In this document: in pieces, positions 51,865 through 59,425 of the stretch
Position numbering within the stretch: the stretch's first letter is position 1
Layout of the letters: every line of letters begins with the position of its first letter
Assembly: GCA_040216635.1 (NCBI GenBank)
Contig: JAVJOU010000029.1
Location: 248,001 to 312,000, forward strand
Length of the DNA: 64,000 nucleotides
Direction: 5' to 3'
Origin: UBA1479 sp040216635
Lineage (GTDB): Bacteria > Pseudomonadota > Alphaproteobacteria > Rhodospirillales > Casp-alpha2
The notes under the pieces: generated by a model
Databases searched by the model: none
The model's input: the letters and a program-made list of their open reading frames with translations, nothing else
What the model was told of the DNA's origin: nothing
Translations under genes and position numbers: made by a program

Positions 51865-53015
51865 CAGCGCAACCCCAGTCCACGGGCGATGATGCCCCGC
51901 ATGATTTCGCGCGTGCCGCCCCGCAAGGAGAACGACCGCGCCGCCATGGTCATATAGGCCATGACCTGTTCGTAGCCGTCACCGCCCATGCGCGGCGAAA
52001 CACCGCGGATTTCATGGGCCCGGTTCGGCATGTCCTGTTCGTAATCGACACCCAGTTCCTTGACCAGGGCGGCCGCAAGGTTGGGCGTTTCGCCCGCTTC
52101 CAGCATGGTCGCGATGGAAATGGACATCTGGCGCAGGGTCGACATATGGGCCGCCAGGCGCCCGATCCCGGCGGCATCCGCCGGGCTTGGATCGGTTTCA
52201 AGTGCGCGGACAAGTTCGAACAGCAATTGGTAGCTCGACAGATACCGTTCCGGCCCGCTGCGTTCGAACGCCAGTTCCGTCGTCACCTGGCCCCAGCCGT
52301 TACCTTCCGTGCCGATCAGGGCATCGTCCGGCACTTCCGCGTCCTCGAAGAACACTTCGTTGAAGAACTGCTCACCGGCCATGTTGCGGATCGGGCGCAC
52401 GGTGATGCCCGGGGTCGCCTTCATGTCGATCAGGAATTGCGACATCCCGGCATGGCGGTCCTTGACGTCCTGCGGCTGGGTGCGCACCAGGGCGATCATG
52501 TAATGAGCCATATGGGCCTTGGAGGTCCAGATCTTGGAGCCGTTGATCAACCAGCCGCCGTCGGTCTTGGTCGCCTTGGTGCGGATGGAGGCTAGGTCGG
52601 AGCCGGAATTGGGCTCGCTCATCCCGATGCAGAAATAGCTTTCGCCGCGCGTGATGGCGGGCAGGATTTTCTGGCGCTGTTCCTCTGTTCCGAAACGCAG
52701 CAGCAAGGGGCCGCTTTGGCGGTCGGCCACCCAGTGGGCCGCGACAGGGGCACCGGCGGCCAGCATTTCCTCCAACACCACGTAACGGTCAAGGAAGCTG
52801 CGCTCGTGCCCACCGTACTGTTTCGGCCAGGTCATGCCGATCCAGCCTTGAGCGCCCATCTTCTGTGAAAATTCGGGATCGGCGCCGGCCCAGGACTTGG
52901 CCCGTTTGACCCCGGGATAGCCCTTCAGGTGTTCTGCGATGAACGCGCGAACCTCGGCGCGAAGGCTTTCGGCCCCGGACGGCAACAGGCCCGGCGTGAA
53001 ACGAATGTCCTCCAA
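51864..53015 (-). CDS. Acyl-CoA dehydrogenase, first of a pair
   Basis: A 383-residue acyl-CoA dehydrogenase with the flavin and substrate motifs of the family: CIGMSEPNSGSDLASIRTKA, GWLINGSKIWTSKAHMAHY and FFEDAEVPDDALIG, and a C-terminal GGTREIMRGIIARGL. It is the leading gene of a two-gene minus-strand unit, divergent from the crotonase with 101 bp between starts, containing a palindromic operator candidate. A heterodimer with the next gene is likely (inference). Confidence 0.92.
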   Translation of the reverse strand: MEDIRFTPGLLPSGAESLRAEVRAFIAEHLKGYPGVKRAKSWAGADPEFSQKMGAQGWIGMTWPKQYGGHERSFLDRYVVLEEMLAAGAPVAAHWVADRQSGPLLLRFGTEEQRQKILPAITRGESYFCIGMSEPNSGSDLASIRTKATKTDGGWLINGSKIWTSKAHMAHYMIALVRTQPQDVKDRHAGMSQFLIDMKATPGITVRPIRNMAGEQFFNEVFFEDAEVPDDALIGTEGNGWGQVTTELAFERSGPERYLSSYQLLFELVRALETDPSPADAAGIGRLAAHMSTLRQMSISIATMLEAGETPNLAAALVKELGVDYEQDMPNRAHEIRGVSPRMGGDGYEQVMAYMTMAARSFSLRGGTREIMRGIIARGLGLR

Positions 53016-53041
53016 GATTTAAGTCCTATTTCCTCTGTTGC

Positions 53042-53055
53042 AATTGTATACAATC
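53042..53055. promoter_or_regulatory. Palindromic operator candidate between the acyl-CoA dehydrogenase and crotonase genes
   Basis: AATTGTATACAATC carries the 12-bp core ATTGTATACAAT (53043-53054) found also at 24860-24871. It sits in the divergent region, where it could control both directions. Differs from the emrA site in one outer base. Confidence 0.6.
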
Positions 53056-53116
53056 GTTTTATAACGCCCTCGAATGGGTTACAACAAGTGCCGAAGGAAA
53101 CAATCGGAACAGAAAA

Positions 53117-53932
53117 ATGGAACATTTCCTCCTCTACGAACAAAAAGGCGCCGTGGTCACCTTGACCATGAACAACGCAGAAAAGCGCAATTCCCTGTCG
53201 GGAAAAATTCAATCCCAGGATTTTGTCGATGCCTGCGAGCGGGTTAACGCCGATCACAGCGTCAAGGTCGTGATCCTGACCGGGGCCGGAAAGGCATTCA
53301 GCGCTGGTGGGAATATTTTCGCCATGCGAAACAAGACCGGACTGTCCGGGGGCATCCCCGCCGAGATCCGCGACAACTATCTGAAGGGAATTCAACGCAT
53401 TCCCAAGGCATTTTATAACATCGAGGTGCCGACCATCGCCGCCGTCAACGGGGCAGCCATCGGCGCCGGTTGCGATCTGGCGACCATGTGCGACATCCGC
53501 ATCGCGTCGGAATATGCCAAATTCGCCGAAAGCTTCGTCAAGTTGGGCATCATTCCGGGCGACGGCGGAGCCTATTTCCTGCCCCGCGCCGTGGGCTTTT
53601 CCAAGGCCTATGAGATGGCCTTTACCGGCGACACCATCGATGCGGCGGAAGCGCTTGAATGCGGTCTGGTTTCGAAAGTCGTTCCCGCCGACCAGTTGAT
53701 GGACGCGGCCAACGAACTGGCCGGCCGGATCGCCTGCAACCCGGGGCATGCCCTGCGCCTGACCAAACGGCTGTTGCGCGAAAGCCATCACGCCCGAATG
53801 GAAACCCTGCTGGAAATGTCGGCCGCCTTCCAGGCGCTGGCCCATAACACGCCCGAGCACGAGGAAGCCGTCAACGCCATGGCGGAAATGCTCGAAGCCA
53901 AATCAAAATCCAAGGGCAGCGACAAGGAATAA
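53117..53932 (+). CDS. Enoyl-CoA hydratase/isomerase (crotonase family)
   Basis: A 271-residue crotonase-fold protein. The oxyanion hole comes from GAGKAFSAGGNIFAMRNKTG and IAAVNGAAIGAGCDLATMCDIRIA; the usual catalytic Glu positions near the FVKLGIIPGDGGAYFLPR segment (E144-like) need alignment to judge, since the motif reads PGDGG. It adds water to or isomerises enoyl-CoA from the divergent dehydrogenases. It is followed after 5 bp by the split acyl-CoA synthetase, so this is one operon. Confidence 0.92.
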   Translation: MEHFLLYEQKGAVVTLTMNNAEKRNSLSGKIQSQDFVDACERVNADHSVKVVILTGAGKAFSAGGNIFAMRNKTGLSGGIPAEIRDNYLKGIQRIPKAFYNIEVPTIAAVNGAAIGAGCDLATMCDIRIASEYAKFAESFVKLGIIPGDGGAYFLPRAVGFSKAYEMAFTGDTIDAAEALECGLVSKVVPADQLMDAANELAGRIACNPGHALRLTKRLLRESHHARMETLLEMSAAFQALAHNTPEHEEAVNAMAEMLEAKSKSKGSDKE

Positions 53933-53937
53933 TCAAC

Positions 53938-55356
53938 GTGCTCGACGCCATGATCCGGGCGCGCTCCGTCGCCGTTGTCGGCGCGTCCCAAAAAAAGAAT
54001 GAAGCGGGCGGCGACAAACTCGGCACGGTCGCCCTCAATCACCTGCTGGCCCACAATTATCCGGGCAAGGTCTATCCCGTGAACCCCAAGGAAACGGAAA
54101 TCCGGGGCCTGACCTGCTATGCCAGCCTTACCGACATTCCCGATGACATCGACCTTGCCGTGATCGCCGTGCCGGCCAAAGCCAGCGTTTCGGTCATGAA
54201 GGAATGCGGCGCCAAGGGCGTTAAGACCGCCATCGTGTTGGCGTCGGGCTTCGGCGAAGCGGGTGAACCGGAACTGGAAGCCGAACTGATCGCCGCCGCC
54301 CGCGACGGCGGCGTGCGGTTCTGCGGCCCGAATACCAATGGGCTGATCTCCATCGCGAACGATATGGTCAGCTGCACCTCCATGGTCTGCGCCATGGAAA
54401 GCTTCAACAAGGGCTCGATCGCCTTTCTGACGCAATCGGGTGCTGTCGGCGGGTCCATGCTGGGAATCGGCACGGAAGAGCACGGCGGATTCAGCCATTG
54501 GGTTTCCGTCGGTAACGAAGCCGACCTTCAGGTCGCCGACTATCTGGACTATCTGGTCGATGATCCGGACACAAAAGTGTTCGCCCTGTTCATCGAAGGC
54601 ATCCGCGATCCCGAAAAATTCACCCGCGCCTGCGCCAAGGCCGCCCGGGCGGGCAAGCCCATCGTCGTCTACAAGATCGGCCTGTCCGATGTGTCTGCGG
54701 CATCGGCGGCATCTCATACGGGCGCCATGGTCGGCTCCAACGCCGTGTTCGATGCCGTATGCCGCAAGTACGGCGTGGTGCGGGTCGACGACGCCGCCGA
54801 CCTGTTGCCGACGGCGATCACCTTCTCCCGCCTGTTGGATAAACTGCCCAAGGGCCCGCGCATGGGCCTGATCGGGCCGTCGGGCGGTATCTGCGGGGTT
54901 TGCGCCGATGAATGCCACCGCTTCGGCCTGGAAGTACCGGAACTGCCGCAAGCGGCTCAGGAAACGCTGAAACAGTTCATCCCGCCCTTTGGCGCCTTAA
55001 GAAACCCCATCGATGTGACCCAGCAGATCCGATCCTCCCCTACGGGATATCAGGACACGATCAAGACGGTGTTGGATTTAGACGGCATCGACGGCCTGTT
55101 CCTTTTGGTCACCATGGTGGCCGAACCGCGCGCCAGCTTTTATGCCGAGATTTTCACCGCGGCCGCGCGGGCAACGGACAAACCCGTAATCATCGGCTGG
55201 ACCGGCGCGCCGTCATTGGCCGCCAAGGCGATCCCGCAGATCAAGCGGGATCAGGTACCGATTTATTTCTCGGCCCGGGGGGCCGTGCATGCCATGCGTG
55301 CCTTGCTGGACTATCAGCGCTTTCTGGATGCCCGGACTGAGGAGGCCGCCCGATGA
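53938..55356 (+). CDS. NDP-forming acyl-CoA synthetase, alpha-type subunit
   Basis: A 472-residue protein of the acyl-CoA synthetase (ADP- or NDP-forming) superfamily: CoA-binding Rossmann domain (VAVVGASQKKNEAGGDKLG), then two ligase-CoA-like domains with AFLTQSGAVGGSMLG, the conserved ASHTGAMVGSNA loop that carries a His for phosphotransfer, and GLIGPSGGICGVCADE. The start is GTG at 53938, 5 bp after the crotonase. The ATP-grasp part is on a separate gene that overlaps by 4 bp (ATGA). Together they would make or break an acyl-CoA with ADP/ATP; substrate unknown. Confidence 0.9.
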   Translation: MLDAMIRARSVAVVGASQKKNEAGGDKLGTVALNHLLAHNYPGKVYPVNPKETEIRGLTCYASLTDIPDDIDLAVIAVPAKASVSVMKECGAKGVKTAIVLASGFGEAGEPELEAELIAAARDGGVRFCGPNTNGLISIANDMVSCTSMVCAMESFNKGSIAFLTQSGAVGGSMLGIGTEEHGGFSHWVSVGNEADLQVADYLDYLVDDPDTKVFALFIEGIRDPEKFTRACAKAARAGKPIVVYKIGLSDVSAASAASHTGAMVGSNAVFDAVCRKYGVVRVDDAADLLPTAITFSRLLDKLPKGPRMGLIGPSGGICGVCADECHRFGLEVPELPQAAQETLKQFIPPFGALRNPIDVTQQIRSSPTGYQDTIKTVLDLDGIDGLFLLVTMVAEPRASFYAEIFTAAARATDKPVIIGWTGAPSLAAKAIPQIKRDQVPIYFSARGAVHAMRALLDYQRFLDARTEEAAR

Positions 55357-56033
55357 CCCCGGATCAGATCATCAAGGACGCCCGTGCCCAAGGCGTCAGC
55401 AGCCTGTCCGAGTTCCAATCCAAACAGGTCCTGGCCGCCTACGGCGTGCCGGTCACGGCGGAACGCCTAGCCGATGATGCCGACGGCGCGGCCGCGGCCG
55501 CCGCCGACATCGGTTTTCCGGTCGCCCTGAAAGGGAACGCGCCGGACCTGGCCCATAAGACAGAGGCCGGATTGGTCGAGGTCGGTCTGGCCGATGCCCA
55601 GGCGGTTCATGCCGCCGCCGGGCGCCTTCTGCCCAAGTTGCCGAAAGGCGGACAGTTGCTGGTCCAGGAAATGGCGGCGGGCAAGCGGGAGTTTCTGATC
55701 GGCATGACGCGGGACGCGCAATACGGCCCCTGCGTGACCTTCGGGCTCGGCGGCATCTTTGCCGAAGCCCTGGCCGATACGGTCCTGCGTCTGGCCCCCG
55801 TCAGCGACAGGGAAGCATTGGAAATGCTGGATGAAATCCGCGCCAAGGCCCTGTTGGGTCCCTACCGGGGTATGCCGGCCGTGGATAAACCCACCCTTGC
55901 CCGTGCCATTGCCGGCGTGGGACAGGCCGCGGCCGCCCATCCCGAAATCGTCGAAATCGACATCAACCCGATGATCATCGCGGGCGACCGCCCGGTCGCC
56001 GTGGATGCGCTGGTCGTGCTGACGTCGGACTAG
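55353..56033 (+). CDS. NDP-forming acyl-CoA synthetase, beta-type (ATP-grasp) subunit
   Basis: A 226-residue ATP-grasp protein with the SucC-like strand GFPVALKGNAPDLAHKTEAG, LVQEMAAGKREFLIGMTRD and the metal/phosphate region VEIDINPMII. It completes the alpha-type subunit upstream: their genes overlap as ATGA, a sign of coupled translation. Its stop (TAG at 56031-56033) overlaps the stop of the convergent cupin gene by three bases through the shared CTAG. Confidence 0.9.
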   Translation: MTPDQIIKDARAQGVSSLSEFQSKQVLAAYGVPVTAERLADDADGAAAAAADIGFPVALKGNAPDLAHKTEAGLVEVGLADAQAVHAAAGRLLPKLPKGGQLLVQEMAAGKREFLIGMTRDAQYGPCVTFGLGGIFAEALADTVLRLAPVSDREALEMLDEIRAKALLGPYRGMPAVDKPTLARAIAGVGQAAAAHPEIVEIDINPMIIAGDRPVAVDALVVLTSD

Positions 56034-56590
56034 CGGATGAACCGTTCCACATAGTCGGCCCCCAGGCCGACCTCGATGAAATGCTTGCGGCAGGCATCGA
56101 CCCGGTCGAACACGTCCGTCGTGCCGACCGTGTTGCCGTCTTCGTCGCAATAGATCAGGGCCCCTGAATTGTGGAACAGGGTGATCATCTCGTCGCAGTC
56201 GGGCTCGACCACCAGGGTGTGGATATCGCCCGGCGGTTCGTACAAATAGGACCCCGCTTCGGCGATCCAATCCCGTTCCAGATACCGCCAACGGCCCTTG
56301 ATGACGAACCCGTGCACGGGAGCCGGATGGCGGTGGCGCGACAACAGGCCGCCGCCGACCACCTTGGTCAGATGCACCCAGTAACCGTTCGAAACGTTCA
56401 GGCACAAAGGCCGCGACCAGCGCCCCGGTGCCAGCGGCACCCACAGGCGCGGATCGTCGTTGGCATATCCGTCCTGGATGAACAATTCGGCCAACGCGTC
56501 CTGCGGACGGGGGCCGTCATAGGGGGCGGGCAGGTCTTCGGGCGCAACGCGGCCCGTGCTGTCGTTGGGAAGGGTGCTGTCAGGGCTCAT
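56030..56590 (-). CDS. Cupin protein, 2,4'-dihydroxyacetophenone dioxygenase-like
   Basis: A 186-residue single-cupin protein. The metal motif 1 is around LLSRHRHPAPVHGFVIKGRW, with the H-x-H and a later His, and motif 2 at YEPPGDIHTLVVEP. The N-terminal and middle parts (DDPRLWVPLAPGRWSRPLCLNVSNGYW) match the dihydroxyacetophenone dioxygenase / ChrR-like group, which cleave C-C bonds or act as anti-sigma zinc cupins. Here no sigma factor is adjacent, so an oxidative role is preferred. The product and substrate are not readable from sequence. Confidence 0.75.
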   Translation of the reverse strand: MSPDSTLPNDSTGRVAPEDLPAPYDGPRPQDALAELFIQDGYANDDPRLWVPLAPGRWSRPLCLNVSNGYWVHLTKVVGGGLLSRHRHPAPVHGFVIKGRWRYLERDWIAEAGSYLYEPPGDIHTLVVEPDCDEMITLFHNSGALIYCDEDGNTVGTTDVFDRVDACRKHFIEVGLGADYVERFIR

Positions 56591-56637
56591 GGGGGGTCTC
56601 TTGGTCTGGTGGTCTGGAAATTCGTCGTGGTCCGGGG

Positions 56638-57333
56638 CTAGTCCTGGAAATAGACCTTGGCCTTCAGAAGGGAGCGTTCAACGGTCAACGGCATCATCCC
56701 GGCAAAGGTGTCCAACGCCGCCAGCCAGTTCAGTTCCGTGAATACCTGGGCATTGCGCAGGCGATCCGCCATGCCTTTGTTGACCTCTTGCGCATTTTTA
56801 TAGATGTCGATCAGGCCATCGAAACTGGTGTCCCAGTCGGGCTTTTCCTTGCCGCCGAAGTACTGGCCGACCAAATAGAACGACATGGCGCGCAAAATGG
56901 TCAGTTCCATATCCGCCAAGGGCACATGATAGCGCGCAAGCGGGCGGAAAAACGACATATGAGGACAGCCGCTGGTCGCCATGACCAGCCCAAGCACCGA
57001 ACGCAGCGCTTCCTGCGCCGGCACCTTGGCCTTCGTCACGGTCGGCCCCTGTTCGACGGTCAAATCGACCTGGGCGTAGGACACCATACGCCCGACCCGC
57101 TGACCGTAATCGACCAGCAGGGCCGCCACCGGACAATGCGGGTTGGTTTCCTTGGTCAGGGGGCAATGCTCGCATTTGTGATAATCGAGTTCCGCCCATT
57201 CGGGCAAATTCGACGGATCGGGCTGCGGCAGGGCGACCTCGGGCAGGGAAATGTCCAGGTTGAACACTTCACGGGAGCCGTCTTCGCTCTCGATCGTGTA
57301 GCGGACAATCAAATTTTCGGCGTCTCCAGGCAT
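56638..57333 (-). CDS. Cys-rich conserved protein of unknown function (DUF6901-like)
   Basis: A 231-residue protein. After a beta-rich start (VRYTIESEDGSREVFNLDI), a Cys/His cluster reads YHKCEHCPLTKETNPHCPVA, which could bind a metal or a redox cofactor, followed by a mostly helical region (DMELTILRAMSFYLVGQYFGG). I recall this layout from DUF6901 proteins but cannot confirm it. It is on the same strand as, and just upstream of, the cupin gene with a 47-bp gap, so the two may be one unit. Confidence 0.7.
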   Translation of the reverse strand: MPGDAENLIVRYTIESEDGSREVFNLDISLPEVALPQPDPSNLPEWAELDYHKCEHCPLTKETNPHCPVAALLVDYGQRVGRMVSYAQVDLTVEQGPTVTKAKVPAQEALRSVLGLVMATSGCPHMSFFRPLARYHVPLADMELTILRAMSFYLVGQYFGGKEKPDWDTSFDGLIDIYKNAQEVNKGMADRLRNAQVFTELNWLAALDTFAGMMPLTVERSLLKAKVYFQD

Positions 57334-57450
57334 ATGCCTCCGCCTCCCGTTATCTCTTCGGCCGACACACGGCCAATTCAGCGCGCACAGACTAAGCGAT
57401 TGTTGACGCGCTGCCTATACCGACCGCCGCTCTGCCGGATGCGCCGCGTT

Positions 57451-58227
57451 CTAGACGACGGGTGACAGGCCGCCGTCCACATTGATGGCCGCACCGCAAA
57501 TGTACGACCCCGCATCCGATGCCAGGAAACAGGCGGCGGCGGCGAATTCCTCGGCCCGGCCGATGCGGCCCATGGGCAACTCGGCGCCCATTTCATCGTA
57601 CAATTCCCGCACATCCTTGCCGGTTTTTTCCGCCCGGCGGACCCATTGGTCGCTTTCGATCTTGCCCACATGCAGTGAATTGACCAGCACGTTATGGGGC
57701 GCCCCTTCGCCCGCCAGAACCTTGGTCAGGGCCATGCCTGCGGCGCGGGTTACGGCGGTCGGGGCACCCGACGGCGGCGGCGCCTTGGCACCCGAATTCA
57801 GCACATTGATGATGCGGCCCCATTTGCGTTCCGTCATGCCCGGAAAGGCCAGACGGCACAACCGAATGGCGCCGAACAGTTTCAGGTCCAAATCCGCCTG
57901 CCATTCCGCATCGGTGACGTCGACAAAGGGGGCGCGGTGGGACGAGCCTGCGTTATTGACCAGCACATCGATCTGTCCAAGCTGCGATACCGCCGCATTG
58001 AACGCGGCTTCGCAGCCTTCGGCGGTCGAGACGTCGCCGGGCACGGTCACGATACGCCTGCCCGTGGCGGCTTCGATCTCGGCCTTCGCCTGGTTCAGAA
58101 CGTCTTCGCGCCGGGCGACGATGGCGACATCCGCGCCGGCGCCGCAAAAAGCATGGGCGATGGCCCGGCCGATGCCCAAGCTACCGCCGGTTACCAGGGC
58201 CTTGCGCCCCGTCATTTTCAATTCCAT
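57451..58227 (-). CDS. SDR-family oxidoreductase with atypical catalytic residues
   Basis: A 258-residue SDR with the usual Rossmann turn (VTGGSLGIG, residues 12-20) and VNNAG (90-94). The catalytic region is not canonical: where YxxxK is expected, thirteen residues or so beyond the Ser region (VLNSGAK, S145), the sequence is TAVTRAAG, so T157 and R161 stand at the Tyr and Lys places. I see no Tyr close by. The group with SVTR-like segments is known in other bacteria as FabG-like oxidoreductases of undefined function. The start at 58227 has GGGAGGGACCTTA upstream, an excellent ribosome site, against the upstream frame opening. Confidence 0.85.
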   Translation of the reverse strand: MELKMTGRKALVTGGSLGIGRAIAHAFCGAGADVAIVARREDVLNQAKAEIEAATGRRIVTVPGDVSTAEGCEAAFNAAVSQLGQIDVLVNNAGSSHRAPFVDVTDAEWQADLDLKLFGAIRLCRLAFPGMTERKWGRIINVLNSGAKAPPPSGAPTAVTRAAGMALTKVLAGEGAPHNVLVNSLHVGKIESDQWVRRAEKTGKDVRELYDEMGAELPMGRIGRAEEFAAAACFLASDAGSYICGAAINVDGGLSPVV

Positions 58228-58249
58228 TAAGGTCCCTCCCAAGGGTGTA

Positions 58250-58780
58250 TTAGAGAATCTTGCCGACCGTAATATCAACCATCAGCCGATCGGCCAAGGA
58301 TTCCAGACTGTCGCGCAAATCGGCATCGCCCAGGGTTTCCGGTGCCCGTGCCCGAACGCGGGCGTGAAACAGGGTCCCGCCCGAATGAGGAGCTTCACGG
58401 ATGTCGGTATCCATGTCTTCGACGCTGACACCCCGTTCCGCCAGGAAATGCGAGATATCGCGCACGATTCCCGGATGATCGGGGCCGATCAAATCAATGT
58501 TGTAGACGGCCCCCGCCGCCGTCGCGTCGGCATCAGCTTCTTCGACCACCAGATGGAAGCCTTCGGCATCAAGCGCCTGCAGATTCGCTTCCAAGGCCGC
58601 GATTTTGTCTTCCTCAATCTTGATTTCGGCAATGCCCGCGAATTTGGCGGCCAAATGCGCCATGCGGCTGTCCAGCCAATTGCCGCCGGCATCGGCCACG
58701 GTTTGGGAAATGCGTTCCACCAGGCCCGGCCGGTCGTCGGCAATAAAGGTCAAAATCAAAGTCTTGGTCATGGTCTGCAT
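58250..58780 (-). CDS. Tandem ACT-domain protein, GcvR-like
   Basis: A 176-residue protein made of two ACT domains (~5-80 and ~95-170; starts LILTFIADDRPGLVERISQTV and VYNIDLIGPDHPGIVRDISHFL), the plan of the glycine cleavage repressor GcvR and related amino-acid sensors. The start is ambiguous: ATG at 58780 or 58771. It is followed at 22 bp by the SDR gene on the same strand. ACT pairs bind amino acids and regulate enzymes or transcription. Which amino acid applies is unknown; a threonine aldolase lies about 8 kb away, though not in the same unit. Confidence 0.88.
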   Translation of the reverse strand: MQTMTKTLILTFIADDRPGLVERISQTVADAGGNWLDSRMAHLAAKFAGIAEIKIEEDKIAALEANLQALDAEGFHLVVEEADADATAAGAVYNIDLIGPDHPGIVRDISHFLAERGVSVEDMDTDIREAPHSGGTLFHARVRARAPETLGDADLRDSLESLADRLMVDITVGKIL

Positions 58781-58973
58781 GCTCCCTGGTATGGCCGCGC
58801 CACTGTAACAACCTTGGGTGCGGACGGGCCAGATATTCGCAAAAACGGCCGGCTCGCGTTTTCCGGTCATTAAAAAAGATCAAAAGCCTTGTTCTCGACA
58901 TTATGCGAACGGATGTAAGATCACACAGATACACCGCCAAGAAAGACGCGGGACGACAAGCAGGACACGGGGA

Positions 58974-59372
58974 ATGAGCGGACGGAAATTTGTCGGATAC
59001 AAGGACGACAACAGGCGCCGGGATGTGCGCCTGGACGTTAAGGGCGTCAAATTCGTCATCAGCAATCACGAATTTTCCATCGGTGACATGAGCGTCGGCG
59101 GCTTTAGCCTGAAATCCGCCATCGGAAAGATGCGCCCCGGCCAGAAATTCACGATCACGCATGTGGTCACCGAAGACGACGGGCGTGTACCTTTAGGTGC
59201 TGCGGCAGAGGTTATGCGCATCGATTATGCGGAAACCAGCCTGGGATGCCGCTTCGGCAAGCTGACCGGCGGGCAGTTCCGCATTGTCGAAGCTATTGCC
59301 ATGCGCCGCCCGCTGAGTAGTCTTGGGGGCACGGTCAAACGCCGGGGCTTCTTCGGCCTGTTCGGCGGCTGA
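58974..59372 (+). CDS. PilZ-domain cyclic-di-GMP-binding protein
   Basis: A 132-residue PilZ protein. The c-di-GMP motifs are intact: R15xxxR19 in DNRRRDVRLDV and D38-x-S40-x-x-G43 in GDMSVGGFSL. A beta-barrel and a C-terminal helix follow; the last residues are basic (VKRRGFFGLFGG). The start at 58974 is preceded by GGGGA; the upstream in-frame stretch to 58818 is Arg-rich non-coding in look. Targets are unknown. Two diguanylate cyclases in this window could feed it. Confidence 0.9.
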   Translation: MSGRKFVGYKDDNRRRDVRLDVKGVKFVISNHEFSIGDMSVGGFSLKSAIGKMRPGQKFTITHVVTEDDGRVPLGAAAEVMRIDYAETSLGCRFGKLTGGQFRIVEAIAMRRPLSSLGGTVKRRGFFGLFGG

Positions 59373-59425
59373 CAGCCGCGTCAAGCGGCGGAAAACCAAA
59401 TACCAACAAGGGAGCAGACTGGTCC

